The notes under the pieces are model-generated. The model saw only the letters and a program-made list of their open reading frames with translations, was not told where the DNA came from and ran no database searches. From NCBI RefSeq assembly GCF_963678635.1, contig NC_087067.1, positions 744,001 through 808,000 of the forward strand: a DNA stretch of 64,000 nt, written 5' to 3'. The translations under genes were made by a program, and so were the position numbers. The stretch is from Symsagittifera roscoffensis. Lineage: Eukaryota > Xenacoelomorpha > Acoela > Convolutidae. Shown here in pieces: positions 43,801 through 54,280 of this stretch. The first letter of the stretch is position 1, and the number at the start of each line of letters is the position of its first letter.

Positions 43801-43933
43801 CCATGCTAACTGGAAAGTTCCTCTTTGTTATCTCTGGGCCCATTGATGTCATTTTACGTAGCGACGAGTTATACTTAGTCTTTGATTCAGTTGATCTTTT
43901 TTCAGCCACCGGTACCCTGCTCCGTCTCATCAT
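40823..43933 (-). CDS. Gag-protease fusion without zinc knuckles, copy D
   Basis: 1,036 open codons, the longest ORF in the window. It begins like copy B gag (MMRRSRVPVAEKR) and keeps the coiled coil and the first part of the capsid region up to DTADKIFEIL. Then an in-frame deletion near 42437 jumps to LALAAVQNQRN, removing the rest of the capsid region and both CCHC knuckles. The protease follows with LLDTGAVLSVIPIETW and FILGGDFIRNFDVMID. The last codons (SSGLVNSSGLVKSGLV) are the small repeat at the join to copy B leader. Without knuckles it would probably not package RNA well. The open frame suggests a recent deletion. Confidence 0.75.
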   Translation of the reverse strand: MMRRSRVPVAEKRSTESKTKYNSSLRKMTSMGPEITKRNFPVSMVNTRSNTENKTKDGAKENQTEPAIEIDLETPDQSVYEVEKKMTESTPMPNEEEPNPKPMEFTPIDTVEDTTGNTPETVKDDSQAKRTSFTEKMAMMVGMKSRNAVAEELKAERSKTFGTVLTKTTEADQSEDQVRPSAADNNRATADHETTSLELGDLMAKLDQIDKKLKHSEHDREVIKKELRYNKHEYLDNYFNLARATEEKIQQMSDKVNVTDEEREKNIKKYLQPMKKRYDDVNSQLGSLETRMDAMSRSQAESSCAIQAKLDAILRNSMSQDRLAADRSQGNRVDFVEPQQNKRQSTPLPLTRDTVSIAPTAAKKIMKNGTSSTTTGPGDSTANSNAGPDAMTWASTWEMMNRTLEAFATRNTDSNDRREGKSRKTFKKPKEFKDDSDGCIDTWVEVMRLHLEQDNLNDERQACTAILSNLEGTALKCVVAKKEEERDTADKIFEILSLNKLALAAVQNQRNRQNEFQTKNLGAPSTELPTKTVKAVTHFNSALEGTARNTLEINYEKAAAEAINKVKQDLAAKEIEQRLKQEIDRQKLNEALICSKSTPEAVAGSTKSGNCNTVKMVTGKPFGITKIGARIMSIITVGGHEVTTNLSEPSDQTIMHIDVYADYLSGISPQTTSRALRALLTRGGSKSVRVDNRYTEAYGPHEVMLNIDGINIYMKTMITCDEDLVGQIYVGREELKVRSIGHSAMMEEDAMHIGTEADVSAHVLDISGKKTHLRGLLDTGAVLSVIPIETWERMGFNKDDLIDSRIRLSASNKGALRVLGRTPIKALNLGERNLWMSFLVVENLEESDQFILGGDFIRNFDVMIDLNNAMCRIRNPDRRYAIKPVNLLIANENKAPVFLSRMVRLKANEAAIVSLRMKNYNELSDNKQVCIVPNPNSQSAAVLGRSFSITKSGLCVSVLLNTLDIPITIQRGRKLGYALPVKTRYKMTENSKQNEVVDCPNHRDKICILRRLQKIKDSSGLVNSSGLVKSGLVILG

Positions 43934-44202
43934 TTTTATTTACAATTGTTCCGTTTTACAGTGTTACTATATACACAATTCTAATCTAAGAATAAAATCT
44001 CTTGTGAAAAAGTTATTCAAAGGAAATATACAACGTGATAAAAAACAATGTTCCCAGTCCTCTTTCAAACCTTTTGAAAAACTTTCTTCACTTGTGATGA
44101 CAACCGTGTCGGGTTCCGACTAGTCCTACTTTGTTTAATTCTGTGATTAGTTTTTTAATCTGTCTTAAAGCTCCTATTATAGCGTTACCCCAATTTTTTA
44201 TA

Positions 44203-45047
44203 CCGTTCCAAGACTTCCAGTTACTGTCCCTACTCTTTTTTGTACTGTCCCAAGCTTCCTCTCTTTTGTCCCAAGACTGCTCGGTACTGTCCCAGTACTT
44301 CTTTTTAGTGTCCCAAGACCCCTGTCCCAAGTCTATTGTCCCAAGACTACTGTCCCAAGACTACTGTGTCCTGATTACTGTCCCCTGAGTACTGTCCCAA
44401 GACTAGTGTCCCAAGACTAGTGTCCCAAGACTAGTTTCCCAAGACTAGTGTCCCAAGACTACTGTCCCAAGAGTACTGTCCCAAGACTAGTGTCCCAAGA
44501 CTAGTGTCCCAAGACTAGTGTCCCAAGACTACTGTCCCAAGAGTACTGTCCCAAGACTAGTGTCCCAAGACTAGTGTCCCAAGACTAATGTCCCAAGACT
44601 ACTGTCCCAAGAGTACTGTCCCAAGACTAGTGTCCCAAGACTAGTGTCCCAAGACTAGTGTCCCAAGACTAGTGTCCCCAGACTGCTATCCCAAGACCAC
44701 TGTCCCATGACTACTATCCCAAGACCACTGTCCCAAGCCTACTGTCCCAAGACTACTGTCCCAAGACCCTTGTCCCAAGACTACTGTCCCAAGACCACTG
44801 TCCCAAGACCAGTGTCCCAAGACTGTACCGTCCCAAGACTATACTGTCCCAAGACCGTACCGTCCCAAGGCTGTACCGTTCCAAGACTGTACCAAGACTG
44901 CTCTGGCCCAAGAATGTCCCAAGACTGCACCGTCCCAAGACTTTCCCAAGACTATACTGTCCCAAGACCGTCCCAAGACTGCACCGTTCCGAGACCGTCC
45001 CCAGACTGCACTGTCCCAAGACTTCTTTGGTACTGTCCCAAGACTTG
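44203..45047 (-). repeat. 14/16-bp leader minisatellite, copy D
   Basis: About 55 units of the GTCCCAAGACTAGT type followed by 16-bp units, the longest allele here. Confidence 0.95.
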
Positions 45048-46498
45048 TCACCAAGTGTCTGAGCAGTAGGATTTCTTCATTTCTTCTTCTTCGTTTTAGG
45101 GACTTCTTGAATCACTGTACCTTGTACCACCACTTGAGCTCTAGTAGAATTTTTCCCAAAAACCCTCTCTTGGCCAAGGCTTCAAATGCTGACCCCCCTG
45201 TATTTAACTTCTTTTCGATGTTTCAAGCAATTTGAAACCAAATTTTTCGCAGGTATCTTGTGATCTTCTGTTCGTTCAAAAACCAATAACAATTTTTTAC
45301 CAAAACGTAAAAATTTAAACAGAAACAGAAATAAAAAACAGAGATGTATCCACCTAAAGTTCAAGGGTGACAGATGTCAACCTTTTGTCGAAAAAAAACG
45401 TCTTGTACTTGATTGCCACGCGTCCCCCCCTGCTAGCGATCTTATGGGGTATCACCAAAACCGTCTATGTCCGTTCCCCCCTACTCCCTACTTATCCGAC
45501 CAGGGTCCCTACCTTAACTCGATGTTAAATTTGGATATCCGCTTCTTATAGCCAGCGCGTGTAAGTTTCTAATGTAACCAAATCAACGATGTCGAATAAA
45601 TAATTACTCTAATTTCCTCCCTTTTTACAATTTTTAACCGCTAACCTCTAACCTAACCAGCCCCCCTTCTAACCTAAAATTACCTTAAGCGCCGGGTGCT
45701 AATCCTCTTGAGAGAAAACCGTAGACCTGTCTCCAGGCCTGCTTGTGTAAAAACGTTCCTCAAAACCGGGGGATTTCGCTTATCCAATTTTACACTTATC
45801 TCCTATAATGTAATGTGGATTTTAACGATACCCGTTTGGACCAACTTGAGAACTCGAGAACAGCCAAATCCTCCTGGACCACTTTCCCACTCAGCTGGTC
45901 ACCTCTTCCAGTCAAGTCTCCTAGTGGTTAAGCCCAAATCCTCCTGAACCACCTTCCCACTCGGCTGGTCACCTCTTCCAGTCAAGTCTCCTAGTTGCCC
46001 AGCTAAGTTCCAAGCTATCTTAAAACCCTCAACAAGGCCCCACACTCGGGCACTTTATTAAGGTTGCTGGATTAGATTGCTATGTTGATCGAAACGATCG
46101 GTCTTACAAAACAGTATGGGTATACTATTTAATTAATATAAAGGTTTGATCCAACTAATCTGGTGTCAAAGTCACTGTCTTTTTTCGTTTTATGGTTTTT
46201 GTTCCTTTTTCTATTCTTTTTTGGTTTTTGTTTCGCTTTTTGTCTTTTTTGCTTGTGTTTTTGTCCCCTAGTTACTCCCCTTCACTCGGTTAGCTAAGCC
46301 TCGTTCGGAGAACGTACCAGGAAGTTTTCTTGAGTTTTCTTAAAAAGCTATCACGGTACAACCGGAAGGTTTGCACGTTCCCGCCGAACCGTACTACCGG
46401 TACTCTAGAATGGGCATGCAGCCCGGAGCTGTGACAATTGGGTTCGACTCCGTAGTCTTGATGTCGTAAAAACACCCAGGAGCGCCATAAAAACACTA
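45048..46498 (-). other. 5' leader, copy D
   Basis: Complete leader: candidate splice donor at 45682-45683 (CTTAAG/GTAATTTT in element sense), two 70-bp repeats (45864-46003), A-rich tract (46165-46265), B-box match on the plus strand at 46442-46452, and a candidate primer-binding site next to the LTR. No ORF is conserved between the copies. Confidence 0.7.
46473..46487 (-). promoter_or_regulatory. Candidate primer-binding site, copy D
   Basis: TGGCGCTCCTGGGTG in element sense starts with the TGG expected opposite a tRNA CCA end, 11 bases inside the LTR edge. Copy E has it at 50087-50101; copy A is altered (TTGCTCCTGGGTG). The offset is larger than usual and the tRNA is not identified. Confidence 0.35.
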
Positions 46499-47122
46499 TG
46501 TAACATTCGTCTACTTCGGTCACACATGAGGCTTAAGAAAAATAGGCCCTACAACCATTGGCTCAAGAGTCAGGGACACTATCTCTTGTGTTTTTTTACC
46601 TCAAAACGGTCGGAGCCAACTCGGTTCACTTGTGACATGAGACTACAACCCGTTACAGCTTAAAGGCCACTACCAAAGTATCCCTTTACTCTAGAAATAA
46701 GAACGTCCCCATACTTAGGTCTCAAAATACCCAAAATACACGAACGCCGTTAAAAACCGGGTCGGAACAATCCGTTATGTTACTTTTTATTAGACAGTGG
46801 GACTTTGATTCATTTCAGATGGATCAACCTAAGACTCGCCTTATCTCAACATAACAATCATGAAACACACTCAAGAAAACTAAATTTGGAACTCACATGT
46901 CGACACACTCGAGAATCGGGAGTAATTAAATTGATGAGCAACTCGAGAATTAAATACAATAACTTGAGTAGTTCAATACTAATCAGTTTTAAGAAAGGAA
47001 ATAAGTTTTGACTCTAGAATTGATGTTTTAGTCTGAACCATTGGGACACTCCAGCTGTCCACCTTTCCACTGAAGATTCACTCTGGTTCAGTTCGAATAG
47101 TTGCACTCTTCTCTCGCGATTA
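46499..47122 (-). repeat. 5' LTR of copy D, truncated
   Basis: Starts TGTAACATTCG and matches E for 624 bp, then is joined at GATTATTGCATCC to gag DNA of copy E. The U3 half in element sense is missing. Confidence 0.8.
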
Positions 47123-47491
47123 TTGCATCCTGAAGTGCCCTTCCTGATTGCAGAAGAAACATCTTGCACCTATCTTGATGATTAAGCCACTATAGTACTC
47201 GAGCTCTTCCATCTGGCTCATGTCCTCCTCATCTGGTGCGTATCCTAGAATCTTCATGCCCTGTTTATATGTTGTGCAATCAGCCACGTGGTGATCAGCT
47301 GACCCGCAATTCGCGCATGATCTACGTTTGTCCATGTCATCTCTAGGCTTGTACCATGACGACCTTTGAGGTTGGCTCCCCCCTTGCGTATTCCTGTTAT
47401 CTGAATACGAGTATTTCTTGGGTTTCATTAGCATGTACTCTCTCGACTTCTGTCTCATCTCTTCCGGAGTCGGTGCGCTATCTTTCGACAA
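47120..47491 (-). pseudogene. Gag zinc-knuckle fragment, copy E
   Basis: 123 codons with both knuckles, CANCGSADHHVADC and CFFCNQEGHFRM (the last Cys is lost at the join with copy D LTR). Upstream the gag start codons (47510-47548) are joined at GAAAAAAGATAC to LATYYTLSKDS-coding DNA, which gives an immediate TAG. Confidence 0.7.
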
Positions 47492-47842
47492 TGTATAGTA
47501 TGTTGCTAGTATCTTTTTTCAGCCACCGGTACCCTGCTCCGTCTCATCATTTTTATTTACAATTGTTCCGTTTTACAGTGTTACTATATACCTAAGGTAT
47601 ATAGTTACTATATACCTACTATAAATCTAAGAATAAAATCTCTTGTGAAAAAATTACTTAAAGGAAATATACAACGTGATAAAAACAATGTTCCCAGTCC
47701 TCTTTCAAACCTTTTGAAAAACTTTCTTCACTTGTGATCACAACCGTGTCGGATTCCGACTAGTCCTACTTTGTTTAATTCTGTGATTAGTTTTTTAATC
47801 TGTCTTAAAGCTCTTATTATAGCGTTACCCCAATTTTTTATA

Positions 47843-48657
47843 CCGTTCCAAGACTTCCAGTTACTGTCCCTACTCTTCTTTGTACTGTCCCAAGCTTCCT
47901 CTCTACTGTCCCAAGACTGCTCGGTACTTCCCAGTACTTCTTGTTAGTGTCCCAAGACCCCTGTCCCAAGTCTATTGTCCCAAACTACTGTCCCAAGACT
48001 AGTGTCCCCTGAGTACTGTCCCAAGACTAGTGTCCCATGACTAGTGTCCCAAGACTAGTGTCCCAAGACTACTGTCCCAAGAGTACTGTCCCAAGACTTG
48101 TGTCCCAAGACTAGTGTCCCAAGACTAGTGTCCCAAGACTACTGTCCCAAGAGTACTGTCCCAAGACTAGTGTCCCAAAACTAGTGTCCCAAGACTAGTG
48201 TCCCAAGACTAGTGTCCCAAGACTAGTGTCCCAAGACTAGTGTCCCAAGACTAGTGTCCCAAGACTAGTGTCCCCAGACTGCTATCCCAAGACCACTGTC
48301 CCAAGACTACTATCCCAAGACCACTGTCCCAAGACTACTGTCCCAAGACTACTGTCCCAAGACTACTGTCCCAAGACCACTGTCCCAAGACTACTGTCCC
48401 TAGACCACTGTCCCAAGACCAGTGTCCCAAGACTGTACCGTCCCAAGACTATACTGTCCCAAGACCGTACCGTCCCAAGGCTGTACCGTCCCAAGACTGT
48501 ACCAAGACTGCTCTGGCCCAAGACTGTCCCAAGACTGCACCGTCCCAAGACTTTCCCAAGACTATACTGTCCCTAGACCGTCCCAAGACTGCACCGTTCC
48601 GAGACCGTCCCCAGACTGCACTGTCCCAAGACTTCTTTGGTACTGTCCCAAGACTTG
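47843..48657 (-). repeat. 14/16-bp leader minisatellite, copy E
   Basis: About 50 units of the same type as in B and D, with a run of eight consecutive ACTAGT units around 48165-48265. Confidence 0.95.
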
Positions 48658-50112
48658 TCACCAAGTGTCTGAGCAGTGAGATTTCTTCATTTCTTCTTCT
48701 TCGTTTTAGGGACTTCTTGAATCACTGTACCTTGTACCACCACTTGAGCTCTAGTAAAATTTTTCCCAAAAACCCTCTCTTAATGGCCAAGGCTTCAAAT
48801 GCTGACCCCCCTGTATTTAACTCTTTTTCGATGTTTCAAGCAACTTGAAACCAAATTTTTTGCAGGTATCTTGTGATCACCTGTTCGTTCAAAAACCAAT
48901 AAAAATTTTTTACCAAAACGTAAAAATTTAAACAGAAACAGAAATAAAAAACAGAGATGTATCCACCTAAAATTCAAGGGTGACAAATATTAACCTTTTG
49001 TCGAAAAAAGTCTTGTACCTGATTGCCACGCGTTTTCCTCCCCCTGCTAGTGATCTTATGGGGTATCGCCAAAACCGTCTATGTCCGTTCCCCCCTACTC
49101 CCTACTTATCCGACCAGGGTCCCTACCTTAACTCGATGTTAAATTTGGATATCCGCTTCTTATAGCCAGCGCGTGTAAGTTTCTAATGTAACCAAATCAA
49201 CGATGTCGAATAAATAGTTACTCTAATTTCCTCCCTTTTTACAATTTTTAACCGCTAACCTCTAACCTAACCAGCCCCCCTTCTAACCTAAAATTACCTT
49301 AAGCGCCGGGTGCTAATCCTCTTGAGAGAAAACCGTAGACCTGTCTCCAGGCCTGCTTGTGTAAAAACGTTCCTCAAAACCGGGGGATTTCGCTTATCCA
49401 ATTTTACACTTATCTCCTATAATGTAATGTGGATTTTAACGATACCCGTTTGGACCAACTTGAGAACTCGAGAACAGCCAAATCCTCCTGGACCACTTTC
49501 CCACTCAGCTGGTCACCTCTTCCAGTCAAGTCTCCTAGTGGTTAAGCCCAAATCCTCCTGAACCACCTTCCCACTCGGCTGGTCACCTCTTCCAGTCAAG
49601 TCTCCTAGTTGCCCAGCTAAGTTCCAAGCTATCTGAAAACCCTCAACAAGGCCCCACACTCGGGCACTTTATTAAGGTTGCTGGATTAGATTGCTAGGTT
49701 GATCGAAACGATCGGTCTTACAAAACAGTATGGGTATACTATTTTATTAATATAAAGGTTTGATCCAACTAATCTGGTGTCAAAGTCACTGTCTTTTTTC
49801 GTTTTATGGTTTTTGTTCCTTTTTCTATTCTTTTTTGGTTTTTGTTTCGCTTTTTGTCTTTTTTGCTTGTGTTTTTGTCCCCTAGTTACTCCCCTTCACT
49901 CGGTTAGCTAAGCCTCGTTCGGAGAACGTACCAGGAAGTTTTCTTGAGTTTTCTTAAAAAGCTATCACGGTACAACCGGAAGGTTTGCACGTTCCCGCCG
50001 AACCGTACTACCGGTACTCTAGAATGGGCATGCAGCCCGGAGCTGTGTCAATTGGGTTCGACTCCGTAGTCTTGATGTCGTAAAAACACCCAGGAGCGCC
50101 ATAAAAACACTA
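48658..50112 (-). other. 5' leader, copy E
   Basis: Same contents as copy D: candidate splice donor at 49296-49297, two 70-bp repeats (49478-49617), A-rich tract (49785-49880), plus-strand B-box match at 50055-50065, candidate primer-binding site at 50087-50101. Confidence 0.7.
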
Positions 50113-51381
50113 TGTAACATTCGTCTACTTCGGTCACACATGAGGCTTAAGAAAAATAGGCCCTACAACCATTGGCTCAAGAGTCAGGGACACTATCTCT
50201 TATGTTTTTTTACCTCAAAACGGTCGGAGCCAACTCGGTTCACTTGCGACATGAGACTACAACCCGTTACAGCTTAAAGGCCACTACCAAAGTATCCCCT
50301 TACTCTAGAAATAAGAACGTCCCCATACTTAGGTCTCAAAATACCCAAAATACACGAACGCCGTTAAAAACCGGGTCGGAACAATCCGTTATGTTACTTT
50401 TATTAGACAGTGGGACTTTGATTCATTTCAGATGGATCAACCTAAGACTCGCCTTATCTCAACATAACAATCATGAAACACACTCAAGAAAACTAAATTT
50501 GGAACTCACATGTCGACACACTCGAGAATCGGGAGTAATTAAATTGATGAGCAACTCGAGAATTAAATACAATAACTTGAGTAGTTCAATACTAATCAGT
50601 TTTAAGAAAGGAAATAAGTTTTGACTCTAGAATTTATGTTTTAGTCTGAACCATTGGGACACTCCAGCTGTCCACCTTTCCACTGAAGGTTCACTCTGGT
50701 TCAGTTCGAATAGTTGCACTCTTCTCTCTGGATTATTTCGTCTCCTATTTCAGGATAAGACGGCTCTACTCGTGTCTTATTTTGTATCTGGAAATTGCGA
50801 ACAGCAATTTCCCGCTGTTTTCTTAAGTACTTTCCCGCAATTGTAAATTCGGTCGTTCTGATCTTATTTTATTGTGTTTTCAGTTGTCGCGAGAAAACTG
50901 AGCATGACAGGCTCTATTCGAAAATTTGAAAATTTAAATTCCACTTCAAAACCACATATCTCGTGTTCCTCAAGGTCAAACTTCCAAATATGACCGACTG
51001 GCACATACTCCCCGGACTCAAGATCGATGTCCTCATCGCGTGCTGTCGTCTGCCAGTGAATCCCAGAAAACCGAGTGTTGCTCAAGGTACAGTGCCAGTG
51101 GTCATTTACAGAAGTTTGCAGCAGACTTAAGTTTATCTACACCCCAAAATTCACAACCATGTAAAATTTTCATACTATCGCTAAACAGCAATCAAAATCT
51201 GCATACACCTGCACCTTTGAATCCTCGCTTTTTAAGCTAACGATCTAAGATTTCTTTTGTCCTATTCAATTAGGAAATTGTCATGCAACATTTTGATTTA
51301 TATAATATAAATAGCATATTAATAACAATATCTGATTTGTTAAAATTTATTTTTCGTGAACCCAGATTTCATCCGAGTTCA
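50113..51381 (-). repeat. Complete LTR (1,269 bp) shared by copy E and fragment G
   Basis: Plus strand TGTAACATTCG...CCGAGTTCA; in element sense TGAACTCGG...TGTTACA, a standard TG...CA pair. One side is the leader of E, the other the polypurine tract and ORF2 end of G, so one LTR serves as 5' LTR of E and 3' LTR of G. Contains the AATAAA signal (~50400) and the short ORF at 50864-51085. Confidence 0.9.
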
Positions 51382-51692
51382 CGCTCGAGCCCCCCTTCCC
51401 TCTCAAGACTGAAGACTCTCTCGAATTTTCCCTTCTAGTCATCTGCTCTTTTCGCGTCGTTCGCCCTCGAGGCACTAGCCCCAGACGTGTTTGACACTGC
51501 AAACTGTTTCAACAGCGCTTCTTCATCATCGGAGCTAATCACGATCTCCTCCCAAGCCTTCAGCTGTTCATAGGATCGCATCCACTCCCTTTGCTCCTGC
51601 AATCTCTTCGCTTGATTGGGCAAACTCTTCACCCTTGACTCTCGATTCAAACAGAAGGAATTGTGAAGGTTCAGGCTCACGTTCTTCGCCAA
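51382..51692 (-). pseudogene. Fragment G: polypurine tract and last ~85 codons of ORF2
   Basis: Contains GAAGGGGGGCTCG in element sense and ORF2 codons from AKNVSLNLHNSF to the stop at 51435, including EEIVISSDDEEALL. Truncated at 51693, where unrelated AT-rich DNA begins. Confidence 0.75.
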
Positions 51693-54280
51693 ATTTTTTA
51701 TAATTTAAGCCTATTCTTGCTTACTGCTTATTGCATATTTTCGCTCTTGAACTCACTTTTCAAGAATTTTTAGTCAGAACTGAGGAATTTAGGAGAAAAT
51801 AGTATAAATTGAACGAACAATTTATTGGCAGAGACAAAATTAGAAATGATAACGTCTACTTATTACCATCTAATTTGTACATGTTCTCCTTTAGGTTCCC
51901 TTGTTTAGTTGCTACCCCAACTTTCTGAAGCAAAAACTCAATTCATGAGACCATCAACTTTAATTTTTCTTGCAAAATAGTTTGTAATTCGCTTTTTGTT
52001 CTGGATTTTCTCAAAAACGTCGAAGTGAAAAAGAATCGCTGCCACTTTGGGCATTCGAATGCACATGTATAATTTGAGAATAGAAAAGTGTTTTTTACGT
52101 CGATTTCTTAGAATAAATCAAGAGCAGTTCTATTGTTTATGAGTGTCTGCAAAACCTAGGGAAGTAGAAATACGCAACGGAACTTAGTTCCATATTTCTG
52201 CAACATTTATAGCATCTAAAAGATCTGATCTCAAAAACATCGATTAATGAAAGGAAATCAATGAGCAAACTGTAACAATTGAATATTTTTGCGAAATTTA
52301 TTAAGCAAAAACTCTATAATTCAATGTATTTTTCTAATTAAAAAAAATTGAAGCTAAACAGAACTAAAATTTTACTGTGTTTCTAATAAAGTTTTTCTTC
52401 ATAGAATTAAGAGATATGGTTCTGCTAAAGTATTAGTTTGCTTAGAATTATTCAGCAGGCTCCTTTTTATTTTCTCTAAAAATCTTTGTACACCAAACTT
52501 TTTTATCCAAAAGAGTGAAATGTAGATCTTGAAAGCAAACTTTTGATTTATGCTTCATGTATCATCTTCCAAAAGATGTTGGAGTTGGATTTACTTCAAA
52601 AAATCTGAATTTTCATATAAATTAACATCGTCTATCAAATGATAGAAATTTTCCAAACATTACACTTTTATGTTGGGTTTTTTCTCAAGATGTAATATAT
52701 CAGCTAAATTAAAAAAAAATCCCCAAGCTCCCAATGAATTAAATTGAGTTTCTATCTCAATTTGTTTTTTTCTCAGTTTCACTTTCATCTACTATTTTCC
52801 CACTTAATCCAATTTGAATAAAGTTTTATATGAAAAGTGAGTTTTAGATGGAAAAATGTATCATTTCAACAAACGTTCATTAATCCGAAGCAGAATTAAT
52901 ACCTTAAATCCTTTTCAAAAAAAAACGTCAAATTAATTTCTCGGCCTGATAACTTTTTTTGCTGTTTCAACTCTGAATTTCTTCATTGAGGTAATTTTTT
53001 TGTAAATTTCTGGTTGAGATTGATGTATATTATCATCTTGAAATTTTCAAATGTTAGCAAAACTTACATTTTTTCACCTTTTCCAGGTCAGTTATCAATT
53101 TTTTTTTCTAAGCAATAGAAAAAAAAGCAAAAGAAAACCATAATTCTTAGTAAATCAATCCCCAATATCTGCTACGCACTACTCTATGATTACTTTTACA
53201 AGCACTGGGCAAGGAACATTTTAAATTGGTTCCTAGGCAAAACCTTTCAATAAATCGATGTTTTTTAAATTTCCATTTTTTTAATAAAATTTCAACAAAC
53301 ACTTAAGCACTCAGGAGCGTTTGTGAGTCACTTTTACTACAAAAATATTGCAACAAAATCTCCGCAAGCTTGCAAACAATGGAGTTTTTACTGTAGATTA
53401 AAGATTTTCGGATTGATTTCCATTGAAAGTTTCACGACAATTTGAACTCGATTGTTGCTCGTTTTATCATCCATCAGAACCTTTGAATAGAAAAGATTTG
53501 ACAGAACATGAATCATGATGAAAGAACTGTATGATTTTTACTAGAAGGTGTTCAAGTTTATTGTATAGACTTTTGAGATTCAGTAAAAATTATTTTTCAA
53601 AGGATTTTTTTCTGTGTTTTAATATAATATATTATTTTTTATCTTATCTCGGAGTGTGTTTGGAGAGTGTTGAGCCTATAATTTAAAAATTATTTTGACA
53701 ATGCTTCTTCTTGATATGATTAGTAAGTTCCTCGCTGCTATATGTATGAAATTTACAATTGGAACACATTAAAACGCCACAGTGCTTTCGATGTCTTGAC
53801 GCGTGTAAGCGAGTGTGTTCTCTGCCACATTCAAGACATGCAATTTCTTCGTTTCTACTCAGTGACGGCATCTCAATACGTAGAAGAAGAAAAAATGAGA
53901 GATTTATAATGTTCCAAATTGTTAGAATAAAAAAGTTGAATAGCCTCGAAAATTGAATGAAATTGAATAAAAAAAGTTTCTTAACTAATTGTTTTCAACG
54001 TAAAAAAAACCAGAATTGATTTACTATTTAGCATAGCTTGAAAAAAAAATTATCCAATCTAAACATGGAGTTTTAAAAATTTTTTTCTATCAACCAATCA
54101 GAATCGAGCATTAATTATAAGAAAATTTTTATCTTTTCTGATATCAACCAATCAGAATTGACTTTCAATGGTCATGGAATTTTCATGTCAGCCAATAGTT
54201 GGGGCCCAAACTCCCGGTTCAACTTCCTGTCCGAGGCAAGCACCTAAGCCATTATGGCTGGCGTCACATTTTACCCTCGA
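51693..54280. other. AT-rich, non-repetitive DNA, probably host sequence
   Basis: No similarity to the giant element. Strongly AT-rich with many A/T runs. One small zinc-finger ORF (53683-53871) is the only coding sequence supported. Two CCAATCAGAAT(C/T)GA motifs near 54095 and 54150, and a related CCAATCAAAATTGA at 56380, lie on either side of element H and may belong to it. Otherwise nothing recognised. Confidence 0.6.
53683..53871 (-). CDS. Small zinc-finger ORF
   Basis: 62 codons, intronless as read. The second half is a canonical C2H2 finger, CX2CX12HX4H (CSNC...HIKKKH). The first half has CLEC followed by HRKHC, a second, less regular finger. It lies in AT-rich DNA unlike the retroelements. 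It could be a small gene, the last exon of a larger gene or a remnant. C2H2 fingers usually bind nucleic acid; no target can be inferred. Confidence 0.4.
   Translation of the reverse strand: MPSLSRNEEIACLECGREHTRLHASRHRKHCGVLMCSNCKFHTYSSEELTNHIKKKHCQNNF

Larger units (their letters stand above)
40840..47122 (-). mobile_element. Deleted copy D of the giant element
   Basis: In element order: LTR part (47122-46499), leader, minisatellite, gag, protease, ending after the protease. RT, RNase H, integrase and ORF2 are absent. Gag and leader are nearly identical to copy B. Confidence 0.8.
47123..51381 (-). mobile_element. Deleted copy E of the giant element
   Basis: Complete LTR, leader and minisatellite, then only the first ~13 gag codons joined to the zinc-knuckle part of gag. 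Everything downstream is missing. The leader and LTR are nearly identical to those of copy D. Confidence 0.8.
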
